Assembly: GCA_910578145.1 (NCBI GenBank)
Contig: CAJTPJ010000006.1
Coordinates: 1 to 64,000 of the forward strand
Source of the DNA: an uncultured Christensenella sp.
GTDB taxonomy: Bacteria > Bacillota > Clostridia > Christensenellales > Borkfalkiaceae
Direction: 5' to 3'
DNA: 64,000 nt
The notes beneath the pieces are model-generated. The model did not search any database and was not told where the DNA came from. It saw only the letters and a list, made by a program, of their open reading frames with translations. A program made the position numbers and the translations under genes. Each line of letters starts with the position of its first letter. The first letter of the stretch is position 1. This document shows, piece by piece, positions 1 to 7,899 of the stretch.

Positions 1-20
1 AAATTTCGCGGCGGCTTTTA

Positions 21-674
21 TTAACCGTCGGTTTCCTTGGTTGCAATAACTTTTCCGTGTTCGCCGTCAATGAGAAAAGCGGTTACGTGTTTTTGCTTAT
101 CGCAAACGCCCACGTAGTAATAACACCCCTCGTCGTAGAGTAACCTAACGAAAATTTCTCCGTCGAAAACGCCGTTTACGGTTAAACTTTCAAATAGCGT
201 TCCTGCGTGTTCAACCACGCACAAAACGGCTTCGTCACAGCTTAAAACCCCAGCATATAGCACGGTTAACGCGGCATATACGTTTTCTTTGCCGTCTGCC
301 GTAAGTTTAATTTCCAGTGAGTTTTTGGTAAACGGCTCGGCGGTAAAACTTAAGTAGTAAAGGTTGTCTACGGCGCGGTAATTCATTTCCCCGCCAAACC
401 CTTCAAAGTCCACTTCAAGCTCCTGCGGGTTTTTTGGTAAGGACACGAAAATTTCGCACAGCCCGCCCACTTCGCCCTTAATTCCGTCGGCGGAATAAGG
501 TTGCTCCTTGTACGAGCAGTTTACTTTAATCGACACGTCGTCGTCCTCGTAAACGTATACGTTGGTGCGTTTTTCGGAAACGAAATTTAAGTAGTTTACC
601 TGTTTGGCGCAGCCCGTTGCGGCGGCAACGCAGCACAAAACCGCACAAATAAGCGAAGCAATTAATTTTTTCAT
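21..674 (-). CDS. putative lipoprotein, unknown function
   Basis: This encodes a 217-residue exported protein. The first 22 residues are a lipoprotein signal: MKK, a hydrophobic stretch, then a lipobox ending A-T-G-C. The mature protein should therefore be lipid-anchored at Cys22 on the outer face of the membrane. The rest is a soluble, acidic, beta-rich sequence in which I recognise no domain. It is transcribed away from the 792-1394 membrane protein, so the two share a divergent upstream region of about 115 bp. I do not recognise the family. The coding call is secure from the signal peptide and reading-frame length. Confidence 0.75.
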   Translation of the reverse strand: MKKLIASLICAVLCCVAAATGCAKQVNYLNFVSEKRTNVYVYEDDDVSIKVNCSYKEQPYSADGIKGEVGGLCEIFVSLPKNPQELEVDFEGFGGEMNYRAVDNLYYLSFTAEPFTKNSLEIKLTADGKENVYAALTVLYAGVLSCDEAVLCVVEHAGTLFESLTVNGVFDGEIFVRLLYDEGCYYYVGVCDKQKHVTAFLIDGEHGKVIATKETDG

Positions 675-733
675 ATAACAAATATATTATCCGTACGCGC
701 CCGTTTATGAATAAATTTTGTATTTTCAAACAC

Positions 734-762
734 TTGATTTTTGCGCGCGCGTGTGATAAAAT
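734..762 (+). promoter_or_regulatory. sigma-A promoter for the 792 gene and guaB
   Basis: The -35 TTGATT (734-739) and -10 TAAAAT (757-762) are 17 bp apart. A TG sits one base before the -10, making an extended -10. The predicted start is near 769, ahead of the ATG at 792. Confidence 0.6.
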
Positions 763-791
763 ATTTTAAATATACTATACGGACGAAAAAA

Positions 792-1394
792 ATGTTCAAA
801 GTTATAGCAAAAACCGCTTTAAAAACGCTGGCGGTCGTTGCGGCGGTAATAGCTGTGGCGTTCGGCGTGGCAAGCATCGGCTTTCCGTCGGCAATGGCGG
901 GGGTGTTTGAAAAATTAGGCAACTATTCTTTTGCAACGGGTTACGCTTCGCTTTCGTACACGTACTCGAAAGATATAGCCGACCTCGCCCGTTGCGCACA
1001 AGACAGCATACTTTCCAAAAACGATAAAAATACCGTAAAATTCGGTGATAAACTGATAGCCCACGAGGGGTTTTACGAGTTTTGCTCTACCGAAAGCGAG
1101 CGGTTTAAACTCGATTATTCGCAATATATATGCGGAGGAATTGCCTGCGCCAAGTACAGGACGGGCGATACGCGGGGCGCTATAAGCCTTGCCGCGGACG
1201 CCGTTGAAAAAAGCGGCGGGTTTTCCGAAGGCAACGCGATAGTGCAACTTACCTTAGCGGTTGAAAAAAAGGGCGATAAAGCCGCCGCGGAAGGTTTGTT
1301 AAACGTTATGGCAACGATATCCGCCGAGGGCAAAAATTACGAAGCGGTTATTAATACTTTAAACAAAATAATCAACCAAGGAGACAGGCTATGA
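792..1394 (+). CDS. small membrane-anchored protein upstream of guaB
   Basis: This is a 200-residue protein with one N-terminal membrane segment (about residues 9-35, Ala/Val-rich) and an Ala-rich, probably helical, soluble part that looks repeat-like (perhaps TPR-like, not proven). I place the start at the ATG at 792. The frame is open back to 741, but the promoter at 734-762 puts the transcript start near 769, so the upstream part cannot be translated from it. The stop overlaps the guaB start as ATGA, and an AAGGAGA site inside its 3' end serves guaB, so the two are one operon and translationally coupled. Function unknown. Confidence 0.7.
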   Translation: MFKVIAKTALKTLAVVAAVIAVAFGVASIGFPSAMAGVFEKLGNYSFATGYASLSYTYSKDIADLARCAQDSILSKNDKNTVKFGDKLIAHEGFYEFCSTESERFKLDYSQYICGGIACAKYRTGDTRGAISLAADAVEKSGGFSEGNAIVQLTLAVEKKGDKAAAEGLLNVMATISAEGKNYEAVINTLNKIINQGDRL

Positions 1395-2845
1395 ATAAAA
1401 TTGTTAAAGAGGCTTTGACTTTTGACGACGTGCTTTTAATTCCCGCGGCGAGCGACGTTTTGCCGGCTACGGCGGATTTGCACACCACGCTGTGCAAGGG
1501 CATAGACCTTAACATTCCTCTTATAAGCGCGGCAATGGATACCGTTACCGAAAGTAAACTTGCCATTGCAATGGCGCGCGAGGGCGGTATAGGCATAATT
1601 CATAAAAATATGTCCATTGAAGAGCAGGCGGCGCAGGTAGACAAAGTAAAAAGAAGCGAGCACGGCGTTATTACCGACCCGTTCCACCTCACTCCCGAAC
1701 AGCCCGTTTCCGCGGCTTGCGACCTTATGTCCAAGTACAAGATAAGCGGCGTGCCCATCACTCGTGACGGAAAGCTCGTAGGTATTCTCACCAACCGCGA
1801 TTTAAGGTTTGAAACCAACTTCGCCCAGCCCATAGCAAACGTTATGACAAAGGACAAGCTGGTAACCGCGCCCGAGGGCACTTCGCTTTCCGAAGCGCAG
1901 AAGATTTTGGGCAAACACAGGATAGAAAAACTGCCCATAGTAGACAAGCAGGGCTACTTAAAAGGGCTTATAACCATAAAGGACATTGAAAAATCCATTC
2001 AATACCCCAACAGCGCGCGCGACAAAAACGGCAGGCTTTTGGCAGGCGCGGCTATCGGCGCTTCCGCCGACGTGTTGGAAAGGGTTGCCGAACTTGTTAA
2101 ATCCAAAGTGGATTTGGTTGTTCTCGACTCGGCGCACGGGCATTCGGCGGGCATTGTAAAGGCGGTTGAAAAGGTTAAAAAAGCGTACCCCAACCTGCCG
2201 CTCGTTGCCGGCAACGTAGTTACCGCGGAAGCCACCCACGACCTTATGAGCGCGGGCGCGGACGTAGTTAAGGTAGGCATAGGTCCCGGCTCTATCTGCA
2301 CAACGCGTATAGTAGCGGGCATAGGTATGCCCCAGCTTACGGCGGTGCTTGACTGCGCGGAGGAGGCGGATAAGTTGGGCAAGCGCGTAATAGCCGACGG
2401 CGGCGTTAAATATTCCGGCGATATAGTAAAAGCTCTTGCCGCAGGCGGTAGCGCAGTAATGATAGGCTCGCTTTTCGCGGGCACTGCCGAGTCGCCGGGC
2501 GAACTTGAAATTTATCAGGGCAGAAGTTTTAAAACCTATCGCGGAATGGGTTCGCTTCCCGCAATGGCAAAGGGCAGCAAGGACCGATATTTCCAGGCGG
2601 ACGCCAAGAAATTCGTGCCCGAAGGCGTAGAAGGACGCGTTCCCTACCGCGGCGCGCTTGCCGAAATTATATTCCAGCTTTTGGGCGGACTTCGCGCAGG
2701 TATGGGCTACACGGGTTGCGCAACCATAGACGAGCTCAGGAAAAACGCAAGATTTGTAAAAATGACTGCGGCTTCGCTTGCGGAAAGTCACCCCCACGAC
2801 ATTTCCATTACCAAGGAAGCCCCCAACTATTCACCTAAAAATTAA
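1391..2845 (+). CDS. guaB: inosine-5'-monophosphate dehydrogenase
   Basis: GuaB oxidises IMP to XMP with NAD+, the committed step to GMP. At 484 residues it is full length. The (beta/alpha)8 barrel is interrupted by a pair of CBS domains at about residues 95-205. The catalytic loop G-P-G-S-I-C-T-T-R carries the thiolate Cys303, and the flap motif Y-R-G-M-G-S is present. The start is the ATG at 1391, with AAGGAGA about 6 bases upstream, overlapping the previous stop by four bases. guaA follows after a probable terminator, so both steps to GMP lie side by side, though perhaps not always on one transcript. Confidence 0.97.
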   Translation: MNKIVKEALTFDDVLLIPAASDVLPATADLHTTLCKGIDLNIPLISAAMDTVTESKLAIAMAREGGIGIIHKNMSIEEQAAQVDKVKRSEHGVITDPFHLTPEQPVSAACDLMSKYKISGVPITRDGKLVGILTNRDLRFETNFAQPIANVMTKDKLVTAPEGTSLSEAQKILGKHRIEKLPIVDKQGYLKGLITIKDIEKSIQYPNSARDKNGRLLAGAAIGASADVLERVAELVKSKVDLVVLDSAHGHSAGIVKAVEKVKKAYPNLPLVAGNVVTAEATHDLMSAGADVVKVGIGPGSICTTRIVAGIGMPQLTAVLDCAEEADKLGKRVIADGGVKYSGDIVKALAAGGSAVMIGSLFAGTAESPGELEIYQGRSFKTYRGMGSLPAMAKGSKDRYFQADAKKFVPEGVEGRVPYRGALAEIIFQLLGGLRAGMGYTGCATIDELRKNARFVKMTAASLAESHPHDISITKEAPNYSPKN

Positions 2846-2853
2846 GTTAATAA

Positions 2854-2888
2854 AAGGCGTAAGAAATACTTGCGCCTTAAAATTTTTA
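2854..2888 (+). terminator. hairpin terminator between guaB and guaA
   Basis: The 10-bp arms AAGGCGTAAG and CTTGCGCCTT (2854-2863, 2869-2878; one G-T pair) enclose a 5-base loop and are followed by AAAATTTTTATT. It may be a partial terminator that reduces guaA relative to guaB. Confidence 0.6.
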
Positions 2889-2937
2889 TTATATACGGCG
2901 CAAACCCGTTTAGGTTTTGCCGGAGGAAAAAATATTT

Positions 2938-4479
2938 ATGCAACATCAAAAAGTTCTCGTTCTGGATTTCGGCGGTCAATATAACCAGCTTATAGCAAGG
3001 CGCGTGCGCGAGCATAAAATTTACTGCGAAGTAAAATCTTACAAAACCCCTATACAAGAAATACGTGCAATGAATCCCTGCGGAATAATTTTTACGGGCG
3101 GGCCCAATTCCGTTTATCTTGACGATTCCCCCAGAATGGGCAAAGAGATATTTGAACTCGGCGTGCCCATTCTCGGCATATGCTACGGCGCGCAGTTCCT
3201 CGTTTACGGGCTGGGCGGCAAAATTGAAAAGGCAAACGAAACCGCCGTGGCGGAATTTGGCAGGACGGACTGCGAGTTTGACGATAATTCCCTGCTTTTA
3301 AAGGGGTTAAAAAAGAAGTCTGTGGTTTGGATGAGCCACAACGACCATATCGCCACTTTGCCCGACGGGTTCCGTGCGATAGGGCACAGCGACAAGTGCC
3401 CGTACGCCGCCATTGAAAACGCGCAAAAGAAATTTTACGGCGTGCAGTACCACCCCGAAGTAAACCATACCGAACAGGGTTTTGATATGCTTGGCAACTT
3501 CCTTTACAACGTTTGCGGTTGCAAGGGCGATTGGACTATGGAAGAGTACGCGCAAACGGCTATCCGCGAAATCCGTGAAAAAGTTGGCGGCGGCAAGGCG
3601 CTTTTGGCGCTTTCGGGCGGGGTTGACAGTTCGGTAGCCTGCAAATTACTTGCAAAAGCCATCGGCAGCCAGCTTACCTGCATTTTCGTAGACCACGGGC
3701 TTATGCGCAAGGACGAGGGCGACGAAGTGGAGGCGGCGTTTGCCGATAGCGGCGTAAATTTAGTGCGCGTAAACGCAGGCGAAAGATTTTTGGGTAAACT
3801 TAAAGGCGTTACCGAGCCGGAGAGCAAGCGCAAGATAATAGGCGAAGAATTTATCCGCGTTTTCGAGGAAGAAGCTAAAAAAATCGGCAAGGTGGATTAT
3901 CTCGTTCAGGGAACTATATATCCCGACGTAATCGAGTCGGGGCTGGGCGACGCGGCGGTTATAAAATCGCACCACAACGTTGGCGGCTTGCCTGATTACG
4001 TTGATTTTAAGGAAATAATAGAGCCGCTTAGAATGTTGTTTAAAGACGAAGTGCGCGCTCTTGGTATAGCGCTGGGGCTTGACGAAAAGTTGGTTTGGCG
4101 TCAGCCTTTCCCGGGACCGGGGCTTGCCATAAGAATCATCGGCGAAATCACCCCCGAAAAAGTTGCGGTGCTTCAAAATGCAGACGCAATTTTCCGCGAG
4201 GAAATTGCAAAAGCCCGTCTTGACAGAGATATCAACCAATATTTTGCAGTGCTTACCAATATGCGCTCGGTAGGCGTAATGGGCGACGGCAGAACTTACG
4301 ACTATACCCTCGCACTGCGCGGCGTTTCCACCACGGACTTTATGACGGCGGATTTTTCAAGAATACCATACGACGTTTTGGAAACCGTTTCAAACAGAAT
4401 AGTAAACGAAGTCGGGCATATTAACCGCATCGTTTACGATATAACGTCCAAACCCCCCGCAACGATTGAGTGGGAGTAA
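2938..4479 (+). CDS. guaA: GMP synthase (glutamine-hydrolysing)
   Basis: GuaA converts XMP to GMP using ATP and glutamine. The class I glutamine amidotransferase domain comes first (nucleophile Cys82 in G-I-C-Y-G-A-Q; H and E in Y-H-P-E-V). The ATP-pyrophosphatase domain follows, with its P-loop S-G-G-V-D-S at residues 226-231, then the C-terminal dimerisation domain ending in I-E-W-E. The length of 513 residues is normal. The frame is open from a TTG at 2917, but the ATG at 2938 has a good GGAGG site at 2922-2926 and matches the family's N-terminus (V-L-V-L-D-F-G-G-Q). Confidence 0.97.
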   Translation: MQHQKVLVLDFGGQYNQLIARRVREHKIYCEVKSYKTPIQEIRAMNPCGIIFTGGPNSVYLDDSPRMGKEIFELGVPILGICYGAQFLVYGLGGKIEKANETAVAEFGRTDCEFDDNSLLLKGLKKKSVVWMSHNDHIATLPDGFRAIGHSDKCPYAAIENAQKKFYGVQYHPEVNHTEQGFDMLGNFLYNVCGCKGDWTMEEYAQTAIREIREKVGGGKALLALSGGVDSSVACKLLAKAIGSQLTCIFVDHGLMRKDEGDEVEAAFADSGVNLVRVNAGERFLGKLKGVTEPESKRKIIGEEFIRVFEEEAKKIGKVDYLVQGTIYPDVIESGLGDAAVIKSHHNVGGLPDYVDFKEIIEPLRMLFKDEVRALGIALGLDEKLVWRQPFPGPGLAIRIIGEITPEKVAVLQNADAIFREEIAKARLDRDINQYFAVLTNMRSVGVMGDGRTYDYTLALRGVSTTDFMTADFSRIPYDVLETVSNRIVNEVGHINRIVYDITSKPPATIEWE

Positions 4480-4481
4480 TT

Positions 4482-5318
4482 ATGGAATATAAAGTTTTAA
4501 ACGACGGCAACAAAATCCCCGCGCTCGGTTACGGCGTGTTTACCATACCCGACGGCGACTGCGCCGATTGCGTTACCCGCGCTATAGAGTGCGGCTACCG
4601 CCATATCGACACTGCGCAGATTTACGGGAACGAGGCGGGCGTGGGCAACGCTATCCAAAGTTGCGGCGTTTCCCGCGGCGAGCTTTTTATAACGTCCAAA
4701 GTTTGGGTAAAATCTTACGGGTACGAAAAGGCGTTAAAAAGCATAGAAGTTTCGCTTAAAAAATTAAAGACGGACTATGTTGATTTAATGCTGTTGCACC
4801 GCCCGTATTTCGACTATATAGGCGGGTGGAAGGCGCTTGAAAAGGCTAAAAACGAGGGGTTTGTAAAGTCTGTAGGAATAAGCAATTTCAATATAAAGCA
4901 AACCAAAGAAATTTTGGATATTGCAAACGTTGCGCCTGCTGTAAACCAAATTGAACTGCACCCGTATTTCGGACAGGTTAAACTTAAAAATTATCTTGCC
5001 GAAAATAATATCGCCGTTGAAGCGTGGTATCCGTTAGGTCACGGCAACAAAAAACTTATGGGCGAAAAAGTAATTTTAGGGCTGGCGGAAAAGTATGGCA
5101 AAACGCCTTCGCAAATAATTTTGCGTTGGCATTTGCAGTGCGGAAACGTGGTTTTCCCAAAAACTTGCAGTACGGACCATATGCGGGAAAATTTGCAAAT
5201 TTTTTCGTTTTCGCTTTCCGCAGAGGACGTTGCCGCAATTTCCGCGCTGGATAAAAACAAGCCGCTTTATAGCGAGCCGGATTGGTTTCAAAAACTTAAA
5301 ATCAGGTTGGGCGGGTAG
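4482..5318 (+). CDS. aldo/keto reductase
   Basis: This is a 278-residue NADPH-dependent aldo/keto reductase with a TIM-barrel fold. The catalytic tetrad is visible: Asp and Tyr in H-I-D-T-A-Q-I-Y-G-N-E, Lys in I-T-S-K-V-W-V, and His in L-M-L-L-H-R-P. It resembles the 2,5-diketo-gluconate reductase / glyoxal reductase group, but the substrate cannot be read from sequence. The ATG at 4482 lies two bases after the guaA stop and uses a GGGAG site inside the guaA end, so it is translated from the guaA transcript. The link to purine synthesis is probably only positional. A clear terminator follows. Confidence 0.9.
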   Translation: MEYKVLNDGNKIPALGYGVFTIPDGDCADCVTRAIECGYRHIDTAQIYGNEAGVGNAIQSCGVSRGELFITSKVWVKSYGYEKALKSIEVSLKKLKTDYVDLMLLHRPYFDYIGGWKALEKAKNEGFVKSVGISNFNIKQTKEILDIANVAPAVNQIELHPYFGQVKLKNYLAENNIAVEAWYPLGHGNKKLMGEKVILGLAEKYGKTPSQIILRWHLQCGNVVFPKTCSTDHMRENLQIFSFSLSAEDVAAISALDKNKPLYSEPDWFQKLKIRLGG

Positions 5319-5359
5319 TTCGCTTGCGACAACCGTAATTTAAAATTAACAACTTGTCA

Positions 5360-5392
5360 AACCCGACGGCGTTTAAGTCCGTCGGGTTTTCA
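5360..5392 (+). terminator. rho-independent terminator after the guaA/reductase operon
   Basis: The 10-bp stem AACCCGACGG / CCGTCGGGTT (5360-5369, 5379-5388) is followed by a T-run. Confidence 0.85.
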
Positions 5393-5402
5393 TTTTTCAG
5401 GC

Positions 5403-5441
5403 TTGCATTTCTTTGGGATAAGTGGTATACTTAAATATAAT
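5403..5441 (+). promoter_or_regulatory. promoter(s) abutting the helD-like start codon
   Basis: TTGCAT (5403-5408) and TATACT (5426-5431) are 17 bp apart, with TGG before the -10 (extended). This start would fall at about 5437-5440, on or next to the ATG at 5440, and no Shine-Dalgarno site is present. A second reading, TTGGGA (5413-5418) with TATAAT (5436-5441), would start inside the gene. Confidence 0.5.
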
Positions 5442-7818
5442 GATTGATTTCGACGAGCTTAAAAATTTAATAGACCCGAGAAAAAATCCCGAAAGAGAGT
5501 ACTTTTTGGATTTGCTGGACGGCGATAAGCAAATAGAGTACGAAAACAAGCATATTGACGCGGTTATGAAGATGCTTCGCATTGTCCGCCTCGGAAAGCT
5601 CAAAGCGCGGTTTAATTCCGCTAAACAAGAGCGCGAAGAACTTACCCGTTCGGAAGATTACAACGCGGAAAAGTACGCGAAAGTTTTGCAAATCAACGCT
5701 GAAATATGCGGTTTAAAGAAAAAGATGGAAGAATTTAAGCCGCTTTTTGAAGAGCCGTATTTTGCGCGTATGGATTTGACGGACAGGGAAGAGGGCTACA
5801 ACAGTTATTATATAGGCAAGCACGGCGACGAAAAGCTGGAAATTCTTGATTGGCGCGCGCCCGTTGCACGCAGATATTACCAAAAAAGTAAAACTTCGTT
5901 TTCAATAAACGGTTACGATTATAAATTAATTCTCCGCCGCGCGTTGCGCACTAAAAACGGCAAGGTGTTGGATTTAAAAAACGAGTATTTAAATCTTAGC
6001 GACTATCTTTCCAAGGAGGAAATAGGCGGCAGGGACGAATCGCTGGTTTTCGACCCTTTTTTAAAGGAAATTTTGCGCGGCAGAAAGGAAAAGCAGGAAA
6101 TATGCGACATTATAGAAACCATACAGGAAAAGCAATTTGAAATAATTACTTTGCCGGAGCGCGACGAGTTCGTTTTGCAGGGCGTTGCGGGCAGCGGCAA
6201 AACTATGATTTTGTTGCACAGGCTTTCCTACATTATGTACAACAACGAAAGCGTGCGCCCCACCGACGTTATGGTTATAACCCCGTCCGATTCGTTTAAC
6301 GCCTTTATAGACGAGCTTTCAGCCGTATTGGAGCTTGAAAAAGTGCGCACGAGCACGCTTGACAGCTATTTTCTTGCCCTGCTAAAAAGCGCGGGCGCGG
6401 ATTTTACGGGTAAAATAGATTTTAACTTTCAGGCTAACGAAAACTATTTAAAATACGTCTATTCAAACGCGTTCGTGGCGGATACCGATAAAAGACTTGC
6501 CAAAATTTTCGACGCGGTTTACGGGCTGTTCGCTTCGGACGATTGTAAAGCCGTGGCGGACGAGGTTGAGCGCGTGTGCGCCGAACAGGCGTCGGATTAC
6601 GAAAGTATAAAAAACGCGGGGCTTAGGGTAAGGCGCTGTGTTTTGGGGGAAATAAAGGAAAAGACGGACGGCGGGCTTTACTATACCAAGCAGTTCAGAT
6701 ATATGTTTAACGCCGTGTTGGAGATAAAAGAATTTCTTTCAATAATTCGTACCGACGCGCGTATGAAAGGTTACGCGTACTTTTACAGGCAACTGCTTTC
6801 GTTTTACAAGTCGCTTAAATTCATACGCAGGTATTCGCATAAAATCTGCCTTGCGGCGGTGGAAGACTTAAACGTGCTTAAAACGGCGGTCAACCGTGAA
6901 ATTTCCGACTTAAAGAGATATAAAATAAAAACTTCCGAGGGGGAAACGTTAACTTACGCTTCGGGAATAGAAAAGCGCGAACAGCTTTTAAAGGAAATTG
7001 AGGCCGTAATATGCCGCGTTGAACGCATATTAAACGGGTTTTCGTGCGTGTACGATTTTGCCGACGTGTTGCGCGGCGAAAGCTATTTGACGGCGATAGG
7101 CAAGTGCGAAAGCGTTTTAGATATTTTAAGATTTTTCTATAAAGAAACTGTAAAAAAGGCGAAAGTCAAATATAGTGTGGGGGCAAAGCCGCTTATAAGA
7201 AGCGACGCGTTTGCGCTTTGTCTTATTTTAACGCGTTTGGGTTTTAATCTTTCGCCTAAATTTTCCTTTATTTTCGTGGACGAGGCGCAGGACGTTTCGC
7301 GTGCGGAATACGAGGTTTTAAAAGCCGTAAACGACAGGGCTGTTTTCAACGTTTTCGGCGACTTAAAGCAGAATATAACGGGTTACCGCGGCATACGCGA
7401 TTGGGCGGAGCTGGGTTATAAAACTTACGAACTTAATTTAAACTACCGCAACACCAACGAAATAGTTGAATTCGTTTCGCAAAATTTAGGCATTGCGATG
7501 AGCTCGATAGGCTTTGACGGCGGTGCGGTAGTGCGGGTAACGCCGCGCGCCGTAACGGGTTGGCTTTCGGGCAAAAACGGGCTTAAAGCCGTTATATGTA
7601 CGGAGCAATCGCTGGAAAAGTACGCCCGCAAGAGCTATAATTTAATAAGGCAGACGGGCAAAATTTCCAAAACTAAAATTAACGTAATGACCGTTTACGA
7701 AAGCAAGGGTTTGGAATTTACCGCCGTTGCCGTGGCGGACGGGGATATGACGGACAACGAAAAATATATAGCTTATACCAGGGCGTTGAAAGAGCTTGCT
7801 GTTATAACCGAAAAATAA
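5440..7818 (+). CDS. helD: HelD-like superfamily 1 helicase
   Basis: This 792-residue UvrD/Rep-type ATPase resembles HelD, which binds RNA polymerase and releases it from stalled complexes. The N-terminus is a charged coiled-coil region (to about residue 115). A D-W-R-A-P-V-A-R-R-Y-Y segment typical of HelD follows, then the Walker A G-V-A-G-S-G-K-T at about residues 248-255. The Walker B F-V-D-E-A-Q-D is near 612, and a C-terminal helicase motif (Y-E-S-K-G-L-E-F) is present. I chose the ATG at 5440: an upstream GTG at 5422 lies within the promoter. No ribosome-binding site precedes it. It sits directly before a second giant helicase with its own promoter. HelD is the best family match; a DNA repair role is an alternative. 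Confidence 0.8.
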   Translation: MIDFDELKNLIDPRKNPEREYFLDLLDGDKQIEYENKHIDAVMKMLRIVRLGKLKARFNSAKQEREELTRSEDYNAEKYAKVLQINAEICGLKKKMEEFKPLFEEPYFARMDLTDREEGYNSYYIGKHGDEKLEILDWRAPVARRYYQKSKTSFSINGYDYKLILRRALRTKNGKVLDLKNEYLNLSDYLSKEEIGGRDESLVFDPFLKEILRGRKEKQEICDIIETIQEKQFEIITLPERDEFVLQGVAGSGKTMILLHRLSYIMYNNESVRPTDVMVITPSDSFNAFIDELSAVLELEKVRTSTLDSYFLALLKSAGADFTGKIDFNFQANENYLKYVYSNAFVADTDKRLAKIFDAVYGLFASDDCKAVADEVERVCAEQASDYESIKNAGLRVRRCVLGEIKEKTDGGLYYTKQFRYMFNAVLEIKEFLSIIRTDARMKGYAYFYRQLLSFYKSLKFIRRYSHKICLAAVEDLNVLKTAVNREISDLKRYKIKTSEGETLTYASGIEKREQLLKEIEAVICRVERILNGFSCVYDFADVLRGESYLTAIGKCESVLDILRFFYKETVKKAKVKYSVGAKPLIRSDAFALCLILTRLGFNLSPKFSFIFVDEAQDVSRAEYEVLKAVNDRAVFNVFGDLKQNITGYRGIRDWAELGYKTYELNLNYRNTNEIVEFVSQNLGIAMSSIGFDGGAVVRVTPRAVTGWLSGKNGLKAVICTEQSLEKYARKSYNLIRQTGKISKTKINVMTVYESKGLEFTAVAVADGDMTDNEKYIAYTRALKELAVITEK

Positions 7819-7841
7819 CGGGCAATAATTAATTGAGATGC

Positions 7842-7870
7842 TTGCTACTTTTGGTAAAAAATGGTAAAAT
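7842..7870 (+). promoter_or_regulatory. sigma-A promoter for the DUF4011 helicase gene
   Basis: TTGCTA (7842-7847) and TAAAAT (7865-7870) are 17 bp apart, with TGG before the -10. The start lies near 7877, 23 bases before the ATG, and GAGGA serves as the ribosome-binding site. Confidence 0.65.
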
Positions 7871-7899
7871 AGTGGCGAAGACGGAAAAGAGGAATTGCT

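Noticed and set aside
1958..2797. Antisense frame across guaB (279 codons)
   Set aside because: It lies entirely within guaB, which has clear IMP dehydrogenase motifs. No family-like features.
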